From Bacillus sp. RAR_GA_16 (GTDB lineage Bacteria; Bacillota; Bacilli; Bacillales; Guptibacillaceae): 64,000 nucleotides of DNA. Within the stretch, counting starts at the first letter, position 1. The number at the start of each line of letters is the position of its first letter. The notes beneath the pieces were generated by a model, which was not told the DNA's origin, searched no databases, and saw only the letters and a program-made list of their open reading frames with translations. This document shows positions 1-7,228 of this stretch, piece by piece. A program made the position numbers and the translations under genes. The stretch is from NCBI RefSeq assembly GCF_020165985.1, contig NZ_JAIUKZ010000011.1, positions 62,001-126,000 on the forward strand, given 5' to 3'.

Positions 1-1646
1 AGTCTTGCGTATTTACCTAGAATGCCTGTCTTATAGCGAAGCTCAGGACGTACCCACTCAGCACGACGACGCTCCAATTCTTCGTCTGTTACATCAAAAT
101 TGATTTGTTGCTTGTCACTATCGATCGTAATGGTGTCCCCTTCTTTTAAGAGGCCAATTGGTCCACCAACAAAGGCTTCTGGCGAAACGTGTCCGATCAC
201 AAATCCGTGCGAACCACCAGAGAAACGACCATCTGTCATAAGCGCTACTTTCCCATTCAAACCTTTTCCAACGATCATGGAAGTGATGGAAAGCATCTCA
301 GGCATACCCGGTCCACCTTTAGGTCCTACGTTGCGGATGACGAGTACGTCTCCTTCTTTAATGTCCTCCGCTTCAATTGCTGCCGTTGCTTCTGCTTCGT
401 TATTATATACGCGAGCAGGTCCTTCAAAATGGCTGATTTTTTGACCAGACATTTTTGCAACTGAACCTTCTGGAGCTAGATTCCCTCGAAGAACAACAAG
501 TGGGCCGCTTTCTTTAATTGGATTATTTAGAGAGCGAATGATTTCTTGTCCTTCTTTCAGAGATGGTGCTTCAGCAAGGTTTTCTGCCACTGTTTTACCT
601 GTTACAGTCAGACAGTCGCCGTGTAGCAAACCATGCTCATGAAGAAGCTTCATAACCGCCGGTACGCCACCGATCTCGTATAGATCCTGCATCACATATT
701 TACCGCTTGGTTTCATATCCGCAATGTATGGAACACGCTCGCGAACACGCTCGAAATCATCTAATGATAAATCTACACCAGCTGAATGAGCCATAGCTGT
801 TAAATGCAAGAACGCATTTGTTGAACCACCGAGAGCCATGACAACCGTGATTGCATTTTCAAATGCTTCTTTCGTCATAATGTCACGAGGGTAAATTTCT
901 TTTTCAAGAAGAGAAACCACTAACTCGCCAGCTTGACGACATTCTGATTCTTTATAATCATTGACAGCAGGCGTCGATGAGGATCCAGGAATACTCATTC
1001 CAAGTGCTTCAACCGCAGAAGCCATTGTGTTTGCGGTATACATGCCGCCGCATGCTCCTGCGCCCGGACATGCAGAACATTCCACTTTGTGTAGCTCTTC
1101 ATCATTAATTGTTCCCGCCTGGTATTGGCCAACCGCCTCAAATGACGAAACAATGTCGATATCATTACCATTCAGTTTACCTGGCTGGATCGTTCCTCCG
1201 TACACATAAACGGAAGGAATATTCATACGACCAATCGCAATTAAGCATCCAGGCGTAGTTTTATCACAGCCCCCAATAGCGACAACACCATCAAGACGTT
1301 CCGCATTCGTAACCGTTTCAATTGAATCTGCAATGATCTCGCGACTTGGCAAAGAGTAGAACATTCCTTCATGGCCCATCGCAATTCCATCTGAAACGGT
1401 AATCGTGTTAAAAATCATTGGCGCGCCGCCGTTATCCTTCGCTCCTGCTTTCGCTTCACGCGCAAGGCTATCAATATGTACATTACAAGGTGTAACTTCA
1501 CTCCAAGTACTTGCTACACCAATCATTGGTTTTTTAAAATCTTCATCTGTAAAACCGACTGCTCGAAGCATGGATCGGTTAGGTACTCGGTTGACACCTT
1601 CACTGATTACTTTACTTCTGATTCGAAGATCTTTTTTGCCTTCCAT
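1..1646 (-). CDS. ilvD: Dihydroxy-acid dehydratase (3' end cut by window edge)
   Basis: Fe-S dehydratase of branched-chain amino acid synthesis, converting 2,3-dihydroxy-3-methylbutanoate and its isoleucine-pathway homologue to the 2-keto acids. The frame is open from the ATG at 1646 to base 3, 548 codons. The family is usually about 555-570 residues, so only the extreme C-terminus is missing. Cys54, Cys127 (in GGCDKTTPG) and Cys199 (in CPGAGACGG) sit where the cluster ligands are expected, and the late motif GRFSGGSHG is present. An AAGGGTG ribosome site precedes the ATG. A CodY-type box and a sigma-A-like promoter lie upstream, as expected for a nutritionally repressed ilv gene. Confidence 0.96.
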   Translation of the reverse strand, partial: MEGKKDLRIRSKVISEGVNRVPNRSMLRAVGFTDEDFKKPMIGVASTWSEVTPCNVHIDSLAREAKAGAKDNGGAPMIFNTITVSDGIAMGHEGMFYSLPSREIIADSIETVTNAERLDGVVAIGGCDKTTPGCLIAIGRMNIPSVYVYGGTIQPGKLNGNDIDIVSSFEAVGQYQAGTINDEELHKVECSACPGAGACGGMYTANTMASAVEALGMSIPGSSSTPAVNDYKESECRQAGELVVSLLEKEIYPRDIMTKEAFENAITVVMALGGSTNAFLHLTAMAHSAGVDLSLDDFERVRERVPYIADMKPSGKYVMQDLYEIGGVPAVMKLLHEHGLLHGDCLTVTGKTVAENLAEAPSLKEGQEIIRSLNNPIKESGPLVVLRGNLAPEGSVAKMSGQKISHFEGPARVYNNEAEATAAIEAEDIKEGDVLVIRNVGPKGGPGMPEMLSITSMIVGKGLNGKVALMTDGRFSGGSHGFVIGHVSPEAFVGGPIGLLKEGDTITIDSDKQQINFDVTDEELERRRAEWVRPELRYKTGILGKYAR

Positions 1647-1713
1647 TCTAATCACCCTTCCAAATCACATATAAAATTAGACAATTTTTTTAATTCAAAA
1701 TTTATATTCTTTG

Positions 1714-1742
1714 ATGATACTAGTTTTCGCACTTTAACGCAA
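1714..1742 (-). promoter_or_regulatory. Probable sigma-A promoter of ilvD
   Basis: On the minus strand, TTGCGT (1737-1742) is followed 17 nt later by TATCAT (1714-1719). The -10 matches 5 of 6 consensus bases and the -35 only 3 of 6. The CodY-like box lies immediately upstream of the -35, so the two were judged together. Inferred from sequence only. Confidence 0.5.
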
Positions 1743-1744
1743 AC

Positions 1745-1759
1745 AATTATCAGAAATTT
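1745..1759. promoter_or_regulatory. CodY box upstream of ilvD
   Basis: AATTATCAGAAATTT matches the CodY consensus AATTTTCWGAAAATT at 13 of 15 positions. It abuts the predicted ilvD -35 element. CodY is known to repress ilv genes in Bacillaceae when isoleucine/leucine/valine and GTP are high, so site and gene fit each other. Confidence 0.75.
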
Positions 1760-1819
1760 AATTGTAAACTTTTTGCGATCGTTCAGATTAGTGGAATTTT
1801 TGTCGGTCAAGATGACTTT

Positions 1820-1856
1820 AAAACATGAGAAGCCGCCCTCTTATGAGGACGGCTTC
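1820..1856 (-). terminator. Hairpin downstream of the DUF1540 gene
   Basis: The 11-bp near-perfect stem 1830-1855 (AAGCCG/CGGCTT outer arms, one mismatch, TTAT-type loop) lies between the DUF1540 stop and the ilvD promoter. The tail on the minus strand is CTCATGTTTT, so it is not a classical U-tract. Confidence 0.55.
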
Positions 1857-1883
1857 GATTTTATTCTTCATGCTTGGAAGAGT

Positions 1884-2042
1884 TTAAAGGGTACCAGGCT
1901 CAAATGTTTTACAATCGGTTTCTTCACTATTACGTGCTTTATTCCCCTGATGACTGACAACATAGATTTCGTCTGCTCCACAGTTTTTCCCATTGCGATT
2001 GTGAACGCAGTTTGTGACTTCACACAATACATCTAATGCCAT
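1884..2042 (-). CDS. Small Cys-rich DUF1540 protein
   Basis: A 52-residue protein read directly from the sequence. It starts at an ATG preceded by a strong AAGGAGGTGAAGGGA ribosome site and ends at TAA in 1884-1886. Cys7, Cys12, Cys21 and Cys44 are arranged as in DUF1540 (C-x4-C-x8-C, then E-T-D-C near the end, here EETDCKTFEP), a family of short proteins common in Bacilli and Clostridia with a presumed metal-binding fold. No biochemical function is known to me. It is monocistronic, flanked by a hairpin on the 3' side and divergent from the repetitive-protein gene at 2167. Confidence 0.85.
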   Translation of the reverse strand: MALDVLCEVTNCVHNRNGKNCGADEIYVVSHQGNKARNSEETDCKTFEPGTL

Positions 2043-2166
2043 TCCCTTCACCTCCTTAGCTATATGATGATCTTAACTAAGGAGGTTCATACTGACATTC
2101 ATTAACAAGAAGTGGCTAGCGTGTATAGTATACATAACGGAGAACAATAGAGTAGGCGGTAAAGCT

Positions 2167-2718
2167 ATGGATAATGAAAATGAACAAGATCAGCTAAAGG
2201 CTGTCTTCGGATCATGGATTCAAGCTACTGGTACAGTTATTTCTGCTATTGGAATATCATCATTTCTAACAATTAGTACTGAAATATTAAACAGCTTAAA
2301 TTTAATAGGAAATGTTCTTCAGGCAACGGGAAATGCCATTTTAGCTGACACGATTAGGGAATTTACTCTCGATAAAATAGGAAATGAAATACAAGCGATT
2401 GGAAACTCTACCGTTATTTCTGGCATACTAATTGATTTTGATGTACAAACAAAAATTAAACTTGATATTGATGGTAACCTGCTTCAGGCTTTAGGAGGAG
2501 CTACTTCTTTAGCTCAAGCACTCGAATCAACTCCTAGTGCAGCTGTACTTTATAGTATATACGGAAATTCCCTGCAAGCTACAGGTAATTCCTTGCAAGC
2601 ATATGCTGGAGCTAAAGGATTAAGAAACGAAGATGGTGAAAATATCAATATCATTGGAAGCTGGATTCAGGCTACAGGAGCGGTCATTTCTGCCATTGGT
2701 CAAACAAAATATCCTTAA
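2167..2718 (+). CDS. Repetitive glycine/QATG protein (resembles DUF6944 family)
   Basis: A 183-residue protein built from degenerate copies of G-(N/S)-x-(hydrophobic)-Q-A-(T/I/L)-G. Copies start at residues 15, 48, 72, 103, 133 and 164. The first and last copies are nearly identical (GSWIQATGTVISAIG and GSWIQATGAVISAIG) and bracket the protein. There is no signal peptide, no long hydrophobic helix and no cysteine. The ATG at 2167 has only a weak GGCGGT upstream. It resembles the Bacillus 'DUF6944 repetitive protein' group, recalled from annotation rather than searched. Function is unknown; the regular repeat suggests a solenoid or amphipathic assembly. It is followed by a strong terminator and appears monocistronic. 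Confidence 0.75.
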   Translation: MDNENEQDQLKAVFGSWIQATGTVISAIGISSFLTISTEILNSLNLIGNVLQATGNAILADTIREFTLDKIGNEIQAIGNSTVISGILIDFDVQTKIKLDIDGNLLQALGGATSLAQALESTPSAAVLYSIYGNSLQATGNSLQAYAGAKGLRNEDGENINIIGSWIQATGAVISAIGQTKYP

Positions 2719-2723
2719 ACATC

Positions 2724-2761
2724 AAAAACACGAAACGCTCGAAAAGCGTTTCGTGTTTTTG
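2724..2761. terminator. Bidirectional rho-independent terminator
   Basis: A perfect stem (ACACGAAACGCT / AGCGTTTCGTGT, CGAA loop) is flanked by A-runs on one side and T-runs on the other. It serves the repeat-protein gene on + and the DJ-1 gene on -. Confidence 0.9.
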
Positions 2762-2777
2762 ATTCTATTTATAGCTC

Positions 2778-3326
2778 TTACAACAATCTCAGGAATTCTT
2801 TCATAAATCCTGGTAAATCAGGCCACGCCTGTCCTGAGACGAGGTTATCACGCGTATGAACTTTTTCATCAATATATGTAGCTCCGCAAGCGGTAACATC
2901 AGGTTTACAAGCTGGATAAGCGGTATATTCCCGATCCTTCATGATATCCGGAACGACATTCAGTACCTGAGCCGCGTGACAAATCGCACCTACTGGTTTA
3001 TTTTCTTCAAAAAAGTGTCTCACAATGTCTGGTACGTTCTCATCCATTCGAATATATTCTGGGGCACGTCCGCCTGGAATGATTAAACCATCATACTCTG
3101 AGGGTGTAATGTCAGCAAACGAAGCATGTGATTCAATTCCATAAGCTTGTTTTTCAACAAACGTTTCCATTTCATCCGTAAAGTCATGACATACCGTTTG
3201 TAGTTTTTTAACGGTTGGTGATGCAATTGTCACGTCAAACCCTTCCTCAAGACAACGATAATATGGGTAAAAAATCTCAAGGGCTTCAACGGCGTCACCA
3301 GAAAGAATTAATACTTTTTTACTCAA
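2778..3326 (-). CDS. DJ-1/PfpI family protein
   Basis: A 182-residue single-domain DJ-1/PfpI (class I glutamine amidotransferase-like) protein. The nucleophile-elbow cysteine is Cys116 in GAICHAAQ, and Glu17 early in the chain matches the conserved acidic partner. Members act as glyoxalases, deglycases, chaperones or stress proteins, and the exact role cannot be read here. The start is taken as the TTG at 3326: GGAGGTG lies 7 nt upstream, and a TTG start 15 nt further up would bury that ribosome site inside the coding region. It is divergent from a LysR gene, a common sign that the regulator controls it. Confidence 0.85.
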   Translation of the reverse strand: MSKKVLILSGDAVEALEIFYPYYRCLEEGFDVTIASPTVKKLQTVCHDFTDEMETFVEKQAYGIESHASFADITPSEYDGLIIPGGRAPEYIRMDENVPDIVRHFFEENKPVGAICHAAQVLNVVPDIMKDREYTAYPACKPDVTACGATYIDEKVHTRDNLVSGQAWPDLPGFMKEFLRLL

Positions 3327-3377
3327 AACAAGCACCTCCAACAGAAATTTGTTTGCCTATATCCATACCCTGCTTTT

Positions 3378-3389
3378 TTACATATGTAA
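3378..3389. promoter_or_regulatory. Palindrome in the DJ-1/LysR divergent intergenic region
   Basis: TTACATATGTAA is a perfect 12-bp palindrome 52 bp upstream of the DJ-1 start. It is a candidate operator, but it does not have the spaced T-N11-A form of a typical LysR site. Confidence 0.3.
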
Positions 3390-3428
3390 CGGATCTATCA
3401 AAAAAAGCACAAGAATCCTTGGCAATGG

Positions 3429-3458
3429 TTGAATTCGCGTATGATTTGCGACTACAAT
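3429..3458 (+). promoter_or_regulatory. Probable promoter of the LysR gene
   Basis: TTGAAT (3429-3434) and TACAAT (3453-3458) are spaced 18 nt apart, about 50 nt upstream of the LysR start codon. Confidence 0.5.
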
Positions 3459-3509
3459 AAACCATAATGCATTTCTCATTGTGATGGGAATAGAGACAGG
3501 AGCTTCTAT

Positions 3510-4388
3510 ATGGATATTAAGCAACTAGCCTATTTCGTTGAAGTAGCAAAGCAGAAGAGCTTCACAAAAGCCTCACACTCGCTCTACATCTCACAGCCCA
3601 CGTTAAGTAAAATGGTCAAAAGCTTAGAAGCTGAGTTAGATGTTGAGTTACTTGATCGCTCGGCACGATCAAGTGAGCTTACCGATGCCGGGAAAATCGT
3701 CTATTTGCAAGGTGAAAAAATCCTGAACATGGTTGACGATCTTTCTTCCCACTTATATGACATGATGAACTTGAAGAAAGGACACATCAAAGTCGGCCTC
3801 CCACCACTTATTGGAGCTCTCTACTTCCCTAAAATTTTAAAGGGATTTCAAGAACTGTATCCTGATATTACGATTGAACTAATGGAGCATGGTGCCAACA
3901 TTGCTCAACAAAAAATCCTCGACGGCGAACTTGATTTTGCTGTCGGACTTTTGCCTGTCGATGAAACAAAATTTGAAACTCTTCCGTTTAAAAAAGAAGA
4001 ATTAATGCTGTTTGTACATAGTTCGCATCCATTCACAGAAAAAAAGGAAGTCTCAATCAGCGATTTACGAAATGAGCGGATCATCCTGTTTAGTGAAGAC
4101 TTCATGTTACATGACCAGATGATTGAACAGTGTCGACAGGCTGGTTTTGAACCGCATATCTCCTACGTTAGCTCTCAATGGGATTTTATTAGCGATATGG
4201 TGAGTCATAACTTAGGAATTACCTTTTTCCCTAGATCCATTCTTACGAAAATTAATCAGACGAATGTCGTTTCCATTCCTCTAGTGGATCCGGAAATTCC
4301 ATGGGACCTCGGCATTATCTTAAGAAAAGAAAAATACATTTCTTATGCGTCACGCGCGTTCATTAACTACATTACGTCGTCAATCTAG
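3510..4388 (+). CDS. LysR family transcriptional regulator
   Basis: 292 residues with a standard LysR layout. The N-terminal winged helix-turn-helix (about residues 1-60) has the motif SFTKASHSLYISQPTLSKM, and the rest is a periplasmic-binding-protein-like effector domain (about 90-290). AGGAG lies 8 nt before the ATG. It faces away from the DJ-1/PfpI gene across a 183-bp gap, so autoregulation and control of that gene are likely. It resembles the CidR/YwbI branch of Bacillus LysR proteins, but that assignment is by impression only and the effector is unknown. Confidence 0.92.
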   Translation: MDIKQLAYFVEVAKQKSFTKASHSLYISQPTLSKMVKSLEAELDVELLDRSARSSELTDAGKIVYLQGEKILNMVDDLSSHLYDMMNLKKGHIKVGLPPLIGALYFPKILKGFQELYPDITIELMEHGANIAQQKILDGELDFAVGLLPVDETKFETLPFKKEELMLFVHSSHPFTEKKEVSISDLRNERIILFSEDFMLHDQMIEQCRQAGFEPHISYVSSQWDFISDMVSHNLGITFFPRSILTKINQTNVVSIPLVDPEIPWDLGIILRKEKYISYASRAFINYITSSI

Positions 4389-4392
4389 CGCC

Positions 4393-4432
4393 ATACCGAT
4401 TATGAATGGTTCTGATTCATAATCGGTATTTC
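4393..4432 (+). terminator. Rho-independent terminator of LysR gene
   Basis: A 15-bp perfect stem (ATACCGATTATGAAT and its complement) with a 7-nt loop, ending GTATTTC. The T-tract is weak. Confidence 0.75.
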
Positions 4433-4504
4433 ACACCAAAGCTTTCTAGCGTTATAGTAGGAACCGTGATCTTACTATAGGAAAGACACCAGGAGGCTTT
4501 TACA

Positions 4505-4936
4505 ATGGACAACGATCGCATGAAACAAGGGCTAGATAAATTAATGGAATACACTCTGTCATCAAACGACGAGATCTCAACACATCTAAAAATTTCGGAT
4601 GACCTGGAAGAAATCGCTCCAGACGTTGGAAAATATATTATCGAATTTGCCTATGGCGATATTTATTCTCGCGAAGGCTTAACAAATCAGCAACGTGCAC
4701 TCGTAACGCTTTCTTCACTTATTACACAAGGAACGGAACCACAGCTTGAGCTTCATATTAATACCTCTCTTACTTCAGGGTTAACACCAAAAGAAGTGGT
4801 TGAAGCTATTATGCAGCTGATTCCCTATACCGGCTTTCCTCGAGTGCTTAACGCGCTTACGATTGCAAAGAAGGTCTTCAACCAGCGTGAATTAGAGGTA
4901 ACAACTACAGAAGAAACGAAAGTAGCATCGAATTGA
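4505..4936 (+). CDS. Carboxymuconolactone decarboxylase family protein
   Basis: A 143-residue all-helical CMD/AhpD-fold protein. The core SREGLTNQQRALVTLSSL and the later helix with ELHINTSLTSG, TPKEVVEAI and YTGFPRVLNAL are typical of PcaC-like gamma-carboxymuconolactone decarboxylases. It lacks a CxxC pair, so it is not an AhpD-type peroxidase. Stand-alone CMD genes in Bacilli usually have no aromatic-degradation neighbours and their substrate is unknown; none of those genes are here either. AGGAGG lies before the ATG, and a perfect 18-bp terminator follows. Confidence 0.88.
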   Translation: MDNDRMKQGLDKLMEYTLSSNDEISTHLKISDDLEEIAPDVGKYIIEFAYGDIYSREGLTNQQRALVTLSSLITQGTEPQLELHINTSLTSGLTPKEVVEAIMQLIPYTGFPRVLNALTIAKKVFNQRELEVTTTEETKVASN

Positions 4937-4980
4937 ATTATAAAACAAGCCGTCCATATGGGCGGCTTGTTTTATAATTC
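4935..4980. terminator. Strong terminator after the CMD gene
   Basis: The stem has perfect 18-nt arms (4935-4952 and 4963-4980) and contains AAAACAAGCCG/CGGCTTGTTTT. It can work in either direction. Confidence 0.9.
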
Positions 4981-5085
4981 AGAATAAGATTTCAGAACAT
5001 TCCAACCAAATGCTTTCCATAAGCTTCAAAACCGTGTATGATGTATCTAAATGATATGTATCAATAAGATATAGGATGTGAAGAG

Positions 5086-5658
5086 GTGGAAAAGCAAATT
5101 CATACGAAATATGCCATTCTTGGATTATTAACCATCGGTTGTCAAACGGGTTACTCCATGAAAAAAATGATGGATGAGAGTTTAACTCATTTTTGGAAAA
5201 TCAGCTATGGTCAAATCTATCCAACGCTTAAAACGCTGCTTCAGGAAGAACTTATTACAGTGCAGGAGCAAAACGAATCTGGAAAGCCTGATAAAAAGGA
5301 ATATCAATTAACTTCATTAGGTTGGCAGGCACTTCGAAATTGGATGGAAACACCGATTCAGGAAATTGGCGTAGAAAAAAATGAGCTTTTGCTTAAACTT
5401 TTTTTTAGCCATCATCAAAGTAACAAAACGACCTTAAACCAATTGGAGCAATATCAAAATAAACTGCAGGAACGTTTAAATACTTATTATGCCATTGAAG
5501 AAATGATTCGTAGGACGTATGGAGATCAGGAAGAGGCAAAATTTTGGTTGCTAACATTAGACTATGGGATACGGACGACGCAAGCAGCTTCAGAATGGGC
5601 TTTTGATGCCAAAAACTTAATTCAGGGAGGAAAGAGGAATGGCGAATCAAGTCTTTAG
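5086..5658 (+). CDS. PadR family transcriptional regulator
   Basis: 190 residues. The N-terminal PadR winged helix (about 8-85) has YAILGLLTIGCQTGYSMKK, GQIYPTLKTL and YQLTSLGWQAL, followed by a C-terminal helical Vir-like dimerisation domain. The start is a GTG with only a modest purine-rich stretch upstream; no ATG start fits the family N-terminus. The upstream DNA has near-direct repeats GATGTATC and GATATGTATC at about 5040-5065 that could be its operator. It overlaps the DUF4188 gene by 20 nt, so regulator and target are probably one autoregulated unit. Confidence 0.9.
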   Translation: MEKQIHTKYAILGLLTIGCQTGYSMKKMMDESLTHFWKISYGQIYPTLKTLLQEELITVQEQNESGKPDKKEYQLTSLGWQALRNWMETPIQEIGVEKNELLLKLFFSHHQSNKTTLNQLEQYQNKLQERLNTYYAIEEMIRRTYGDQEEAKFWLLTLDYGIRTTQAASEWAFDAKNLIQGGKRNGESSL

Positions 5659-6130
5659 CGGACGCTACACGGTCGATAAGGGGCAAGACGTTGTGGTTTT
5701 TCTCATAGGTATGCGAATCAATCAATGGTGGGCTGTGCATAAGTGGCTTCCCGTTTTCCTTGCAATGCCTGGCATGATTCGTGAGCTTAGCCTCAACAAG
5801 CAGTTAGGTTGCCTTTCTATGGAAAACTTTTTTAGCTTTCGGACAACGCTACTTCTTCAATATTGGCGCTCATCTGAAGATCTGCGTCAATACGCCCATG
5901 GGCAGACTCATTTAAAAGCCTGGAAACAATTTAATCAAAAAGTGGGAAATAACTCAGCCGTCGGCATTTATCATGAAACTTACGTCCTTTCGAGTTCTCA
6001 CTATGAAACCCTTTATGGCAATATGCCTGCCTTTGGATTAGGTAAAGCCCTTGGTCGTGGTGCGGTTACACCTCAAGCTAACTCTTTTACAAAACGTCTC
6101 CACGGAAAGGAGACAGAGAAAGTGAATTAG
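5639..6130 (+). CDS. DUF4188 (monooxygenase-like) protein
   Basis: 163 residues matching DUF4188. The N-terminal GRYTVDKGQDVVVFLIGMRIN leads into a helix-rich middle, and LLLQYWRSSEDLRQYAHG with a late GIYHETY is typical of this ferredoxin-like, heme/antibiotic-monooxygenase-related fold. Bacillus members are commonly encoded beside a PadR-type regulator, as here. The substrate is unknown. GGGAGGAAAGAGG gives a strong start inside the end of the PadR gene, implying translational coupling. It ends 2 nt before a terminator. Confidence 0.82.
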   Translation: MANQVFSGRYTVDKGQDVVVFLIGMRINQWWAVHKWLPVFLAMPGMIRELSLNKQLGCLSMENFFSFRTTLLLQYWRSSEDLRQYAHGQTHLKAWKQFNQKVGNNSAVGIYHETYVLSSSHYETLYGNMPAFGLGKALGRGAVTPQANSFTKRLHGKETEKVN

Positions 6131-6131
6131 C

Positions 6132-6158
6132 TAAAAAAAGCCCGCTCTGGGCTTTTTT
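6132..6158 (+). terminator. Terminator of the PadR-DUF4188 operon
   Basis: AAAAAAGCCC / GGGCTTTTTT stem with a short loop and T-run. Confidence 0.9.
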
Positions 6159-6175
6159 ACTGAATTAATTTTTTC

Positions 6176-6208
6176 CAAATAAAAAACCACCAAATATGTA
6201 TTTGGTGG
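6176..6208 (-). terminator. Terminator of ssrA
   Basis: On the minus strand, CCACCAAATA / TATTTGGTGG is followed by TTTTTTATTT. The stem reuses the tmRNA 3' CCA, so the mature end must come from trimming. Confidence 0.85.
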
Positions 6209-6561
6209 AGACGGTGGGAGTCGAACCCACGTCCAGAAGTATCGGCACTTAAGCTTCTACGAGTGTAGTCGTTATATTCGCGTTTCACTACAATTCAGCC
6301 TAACGACAGGCTTCCTTGTAGCTAGTCTGGTTAATCTCTTCCAACTTTCCTCAGACGGTGGATTGTTGGCGTATCCCACTTAAGTTGAGTCCCTTACCCT
6401 ACCACATGGGCGATGGAGGGAGGAACCGCAAAACAGCTTACGCTGCTAGTGCGAAGTTATTGTTTTCTTTGCCAGTTATAGGCGTGGCGTTTTTAACGTA
6501 GCTCGCCAACTCGACTCGCGACTTAAGCTCGACCTACCCCTGTCGAATCCGTAACGTCCCC
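6203..6561 (-). ncRNA. ssrA: tmRNA
   Basis: Transfer-messenger RNA of 359 nt for trans-translation and rescue of stalled ribosomes. The 5' end GGGGACGTTACGGATTCGAC and the 3' end with a GGTTCGACTCCC T-arm and encoded CCA form the tRNA-Ala-like domain. The tag frame on the minus strand (complement of about 6438-6473) reads GKENNNFALAA then TAA, the typical LAA-ending degradation tag recognised by ClpXP. It lies directly downstream of smpB, the gene for its protein partner, as in Bacillus. Confidence 0.97.
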
Positions 6562-6627
6562 ATGTAAGAAAATGAGAACCGAAAACGGGTAAGCAGTTAA
6601 GCTTCATATGTTGTTTCGGTAATTTTA

Positions 6628-6655
6628 ATTATAACATAGATCAGCTTCCATTCAA
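6628..6655 (-). promoter_or_regulatory. Promoter of ssrA
   Basis: On the minus strand, TTGAAT (6650-6655), 16 nt, TATAAT (6628-6633). A start near 6621 would leave a leader of about 60 nt before the mature 5' end, consistent with a processed precursor. Confidence 0.65.
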
Positions 6656-6662
6656 ATGGAAA

Positions 6663-7130
6663 CTATATCCGCTGACGTTCTTTCAACGCTTTGTCGACTT
6701 CACGCTTCATCGTCTTATCTTTAAGATCCTGGCGCTTATCGTACTTTTTCTTACCCTTCGCAAGGCCAAGAAGTACTTTCGCATAGCCATTCTTAATATA
6801 GACTTTCAGTGGAATGACCGTGTAGCCCTGTTCTTTCGTTAGGCCAATGAGCTTATCAATCTCTTTCCGCTTCATCAATAGCTTACGAGTACGGGTTGGA
6901 TCGTGGTTAAAACGATTGCCCTGCTCATATTCATTGATGTGCATATTCAGAAGAAAGATTTCTCCCTTACGGATAATGGCGTGAGAGTCTTTCAGGTTTA
7001 CGCGTCTTGCCCTGATGGATTTAATTTCAGTTCCTTGAAGAACCAGTCCTGCTTCGTATGTTTCAATAACGGAATAATCGTGTCTTGCTTTTTTATTTTG
7101 TGCAATGAGTCCACCATCACCTTTTGGCAT
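6663..7130 (-). CDS. smpB: SsrA-binding protein SmpB
   Basis: A 155-residue OB-fold protein that binds tmRNA and delivers it to stalled ribosomes. Signature stretches are [40 protein letters not shown] and a basic C-terminal tail ([11 protein letters not shown]...) that enters the mRNA channel. The ATG at 7130 follows GAGGGGGGA; an upstream in-frame TTG at 7148 is rejected because it precedes that ribosome site. It lies between rnr and ssrA, the classic trans-translation cluster. Confidence 0.97.
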   Translation of the reverse strand: MPKGDGGLIAQNKKARHDYSVIETYEAGLVLQGTEIKSIRARRVNLKDSHAIIRKGEIFLLNMHINEYEQGNRFNHDPTRTRKLLMKRKEIDKLIGLTKEQGYTVIPLKVYIKNGYAKVLLGLAKGKKKYDKRQDLKDKTMKREVDKALKERQRI

Positions 7131-7228
7131 GACCGTCCCCCCTCTCAAACGTCGAACTCCAGTATATCAATTTGGTCAGAATAAGTCAAGATGACTTACT
7201 CTGACCACCGTGATTAAAATCAAGCTAA

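Noticed and set aside
1476-2036. 186-codon open frame on + across the ilvD start and DUF1540
   Set aside because: Antisense to ilvD and DUF1540, no ribosome site, and composition unlike a protein; the minus-strand genes explain the region.
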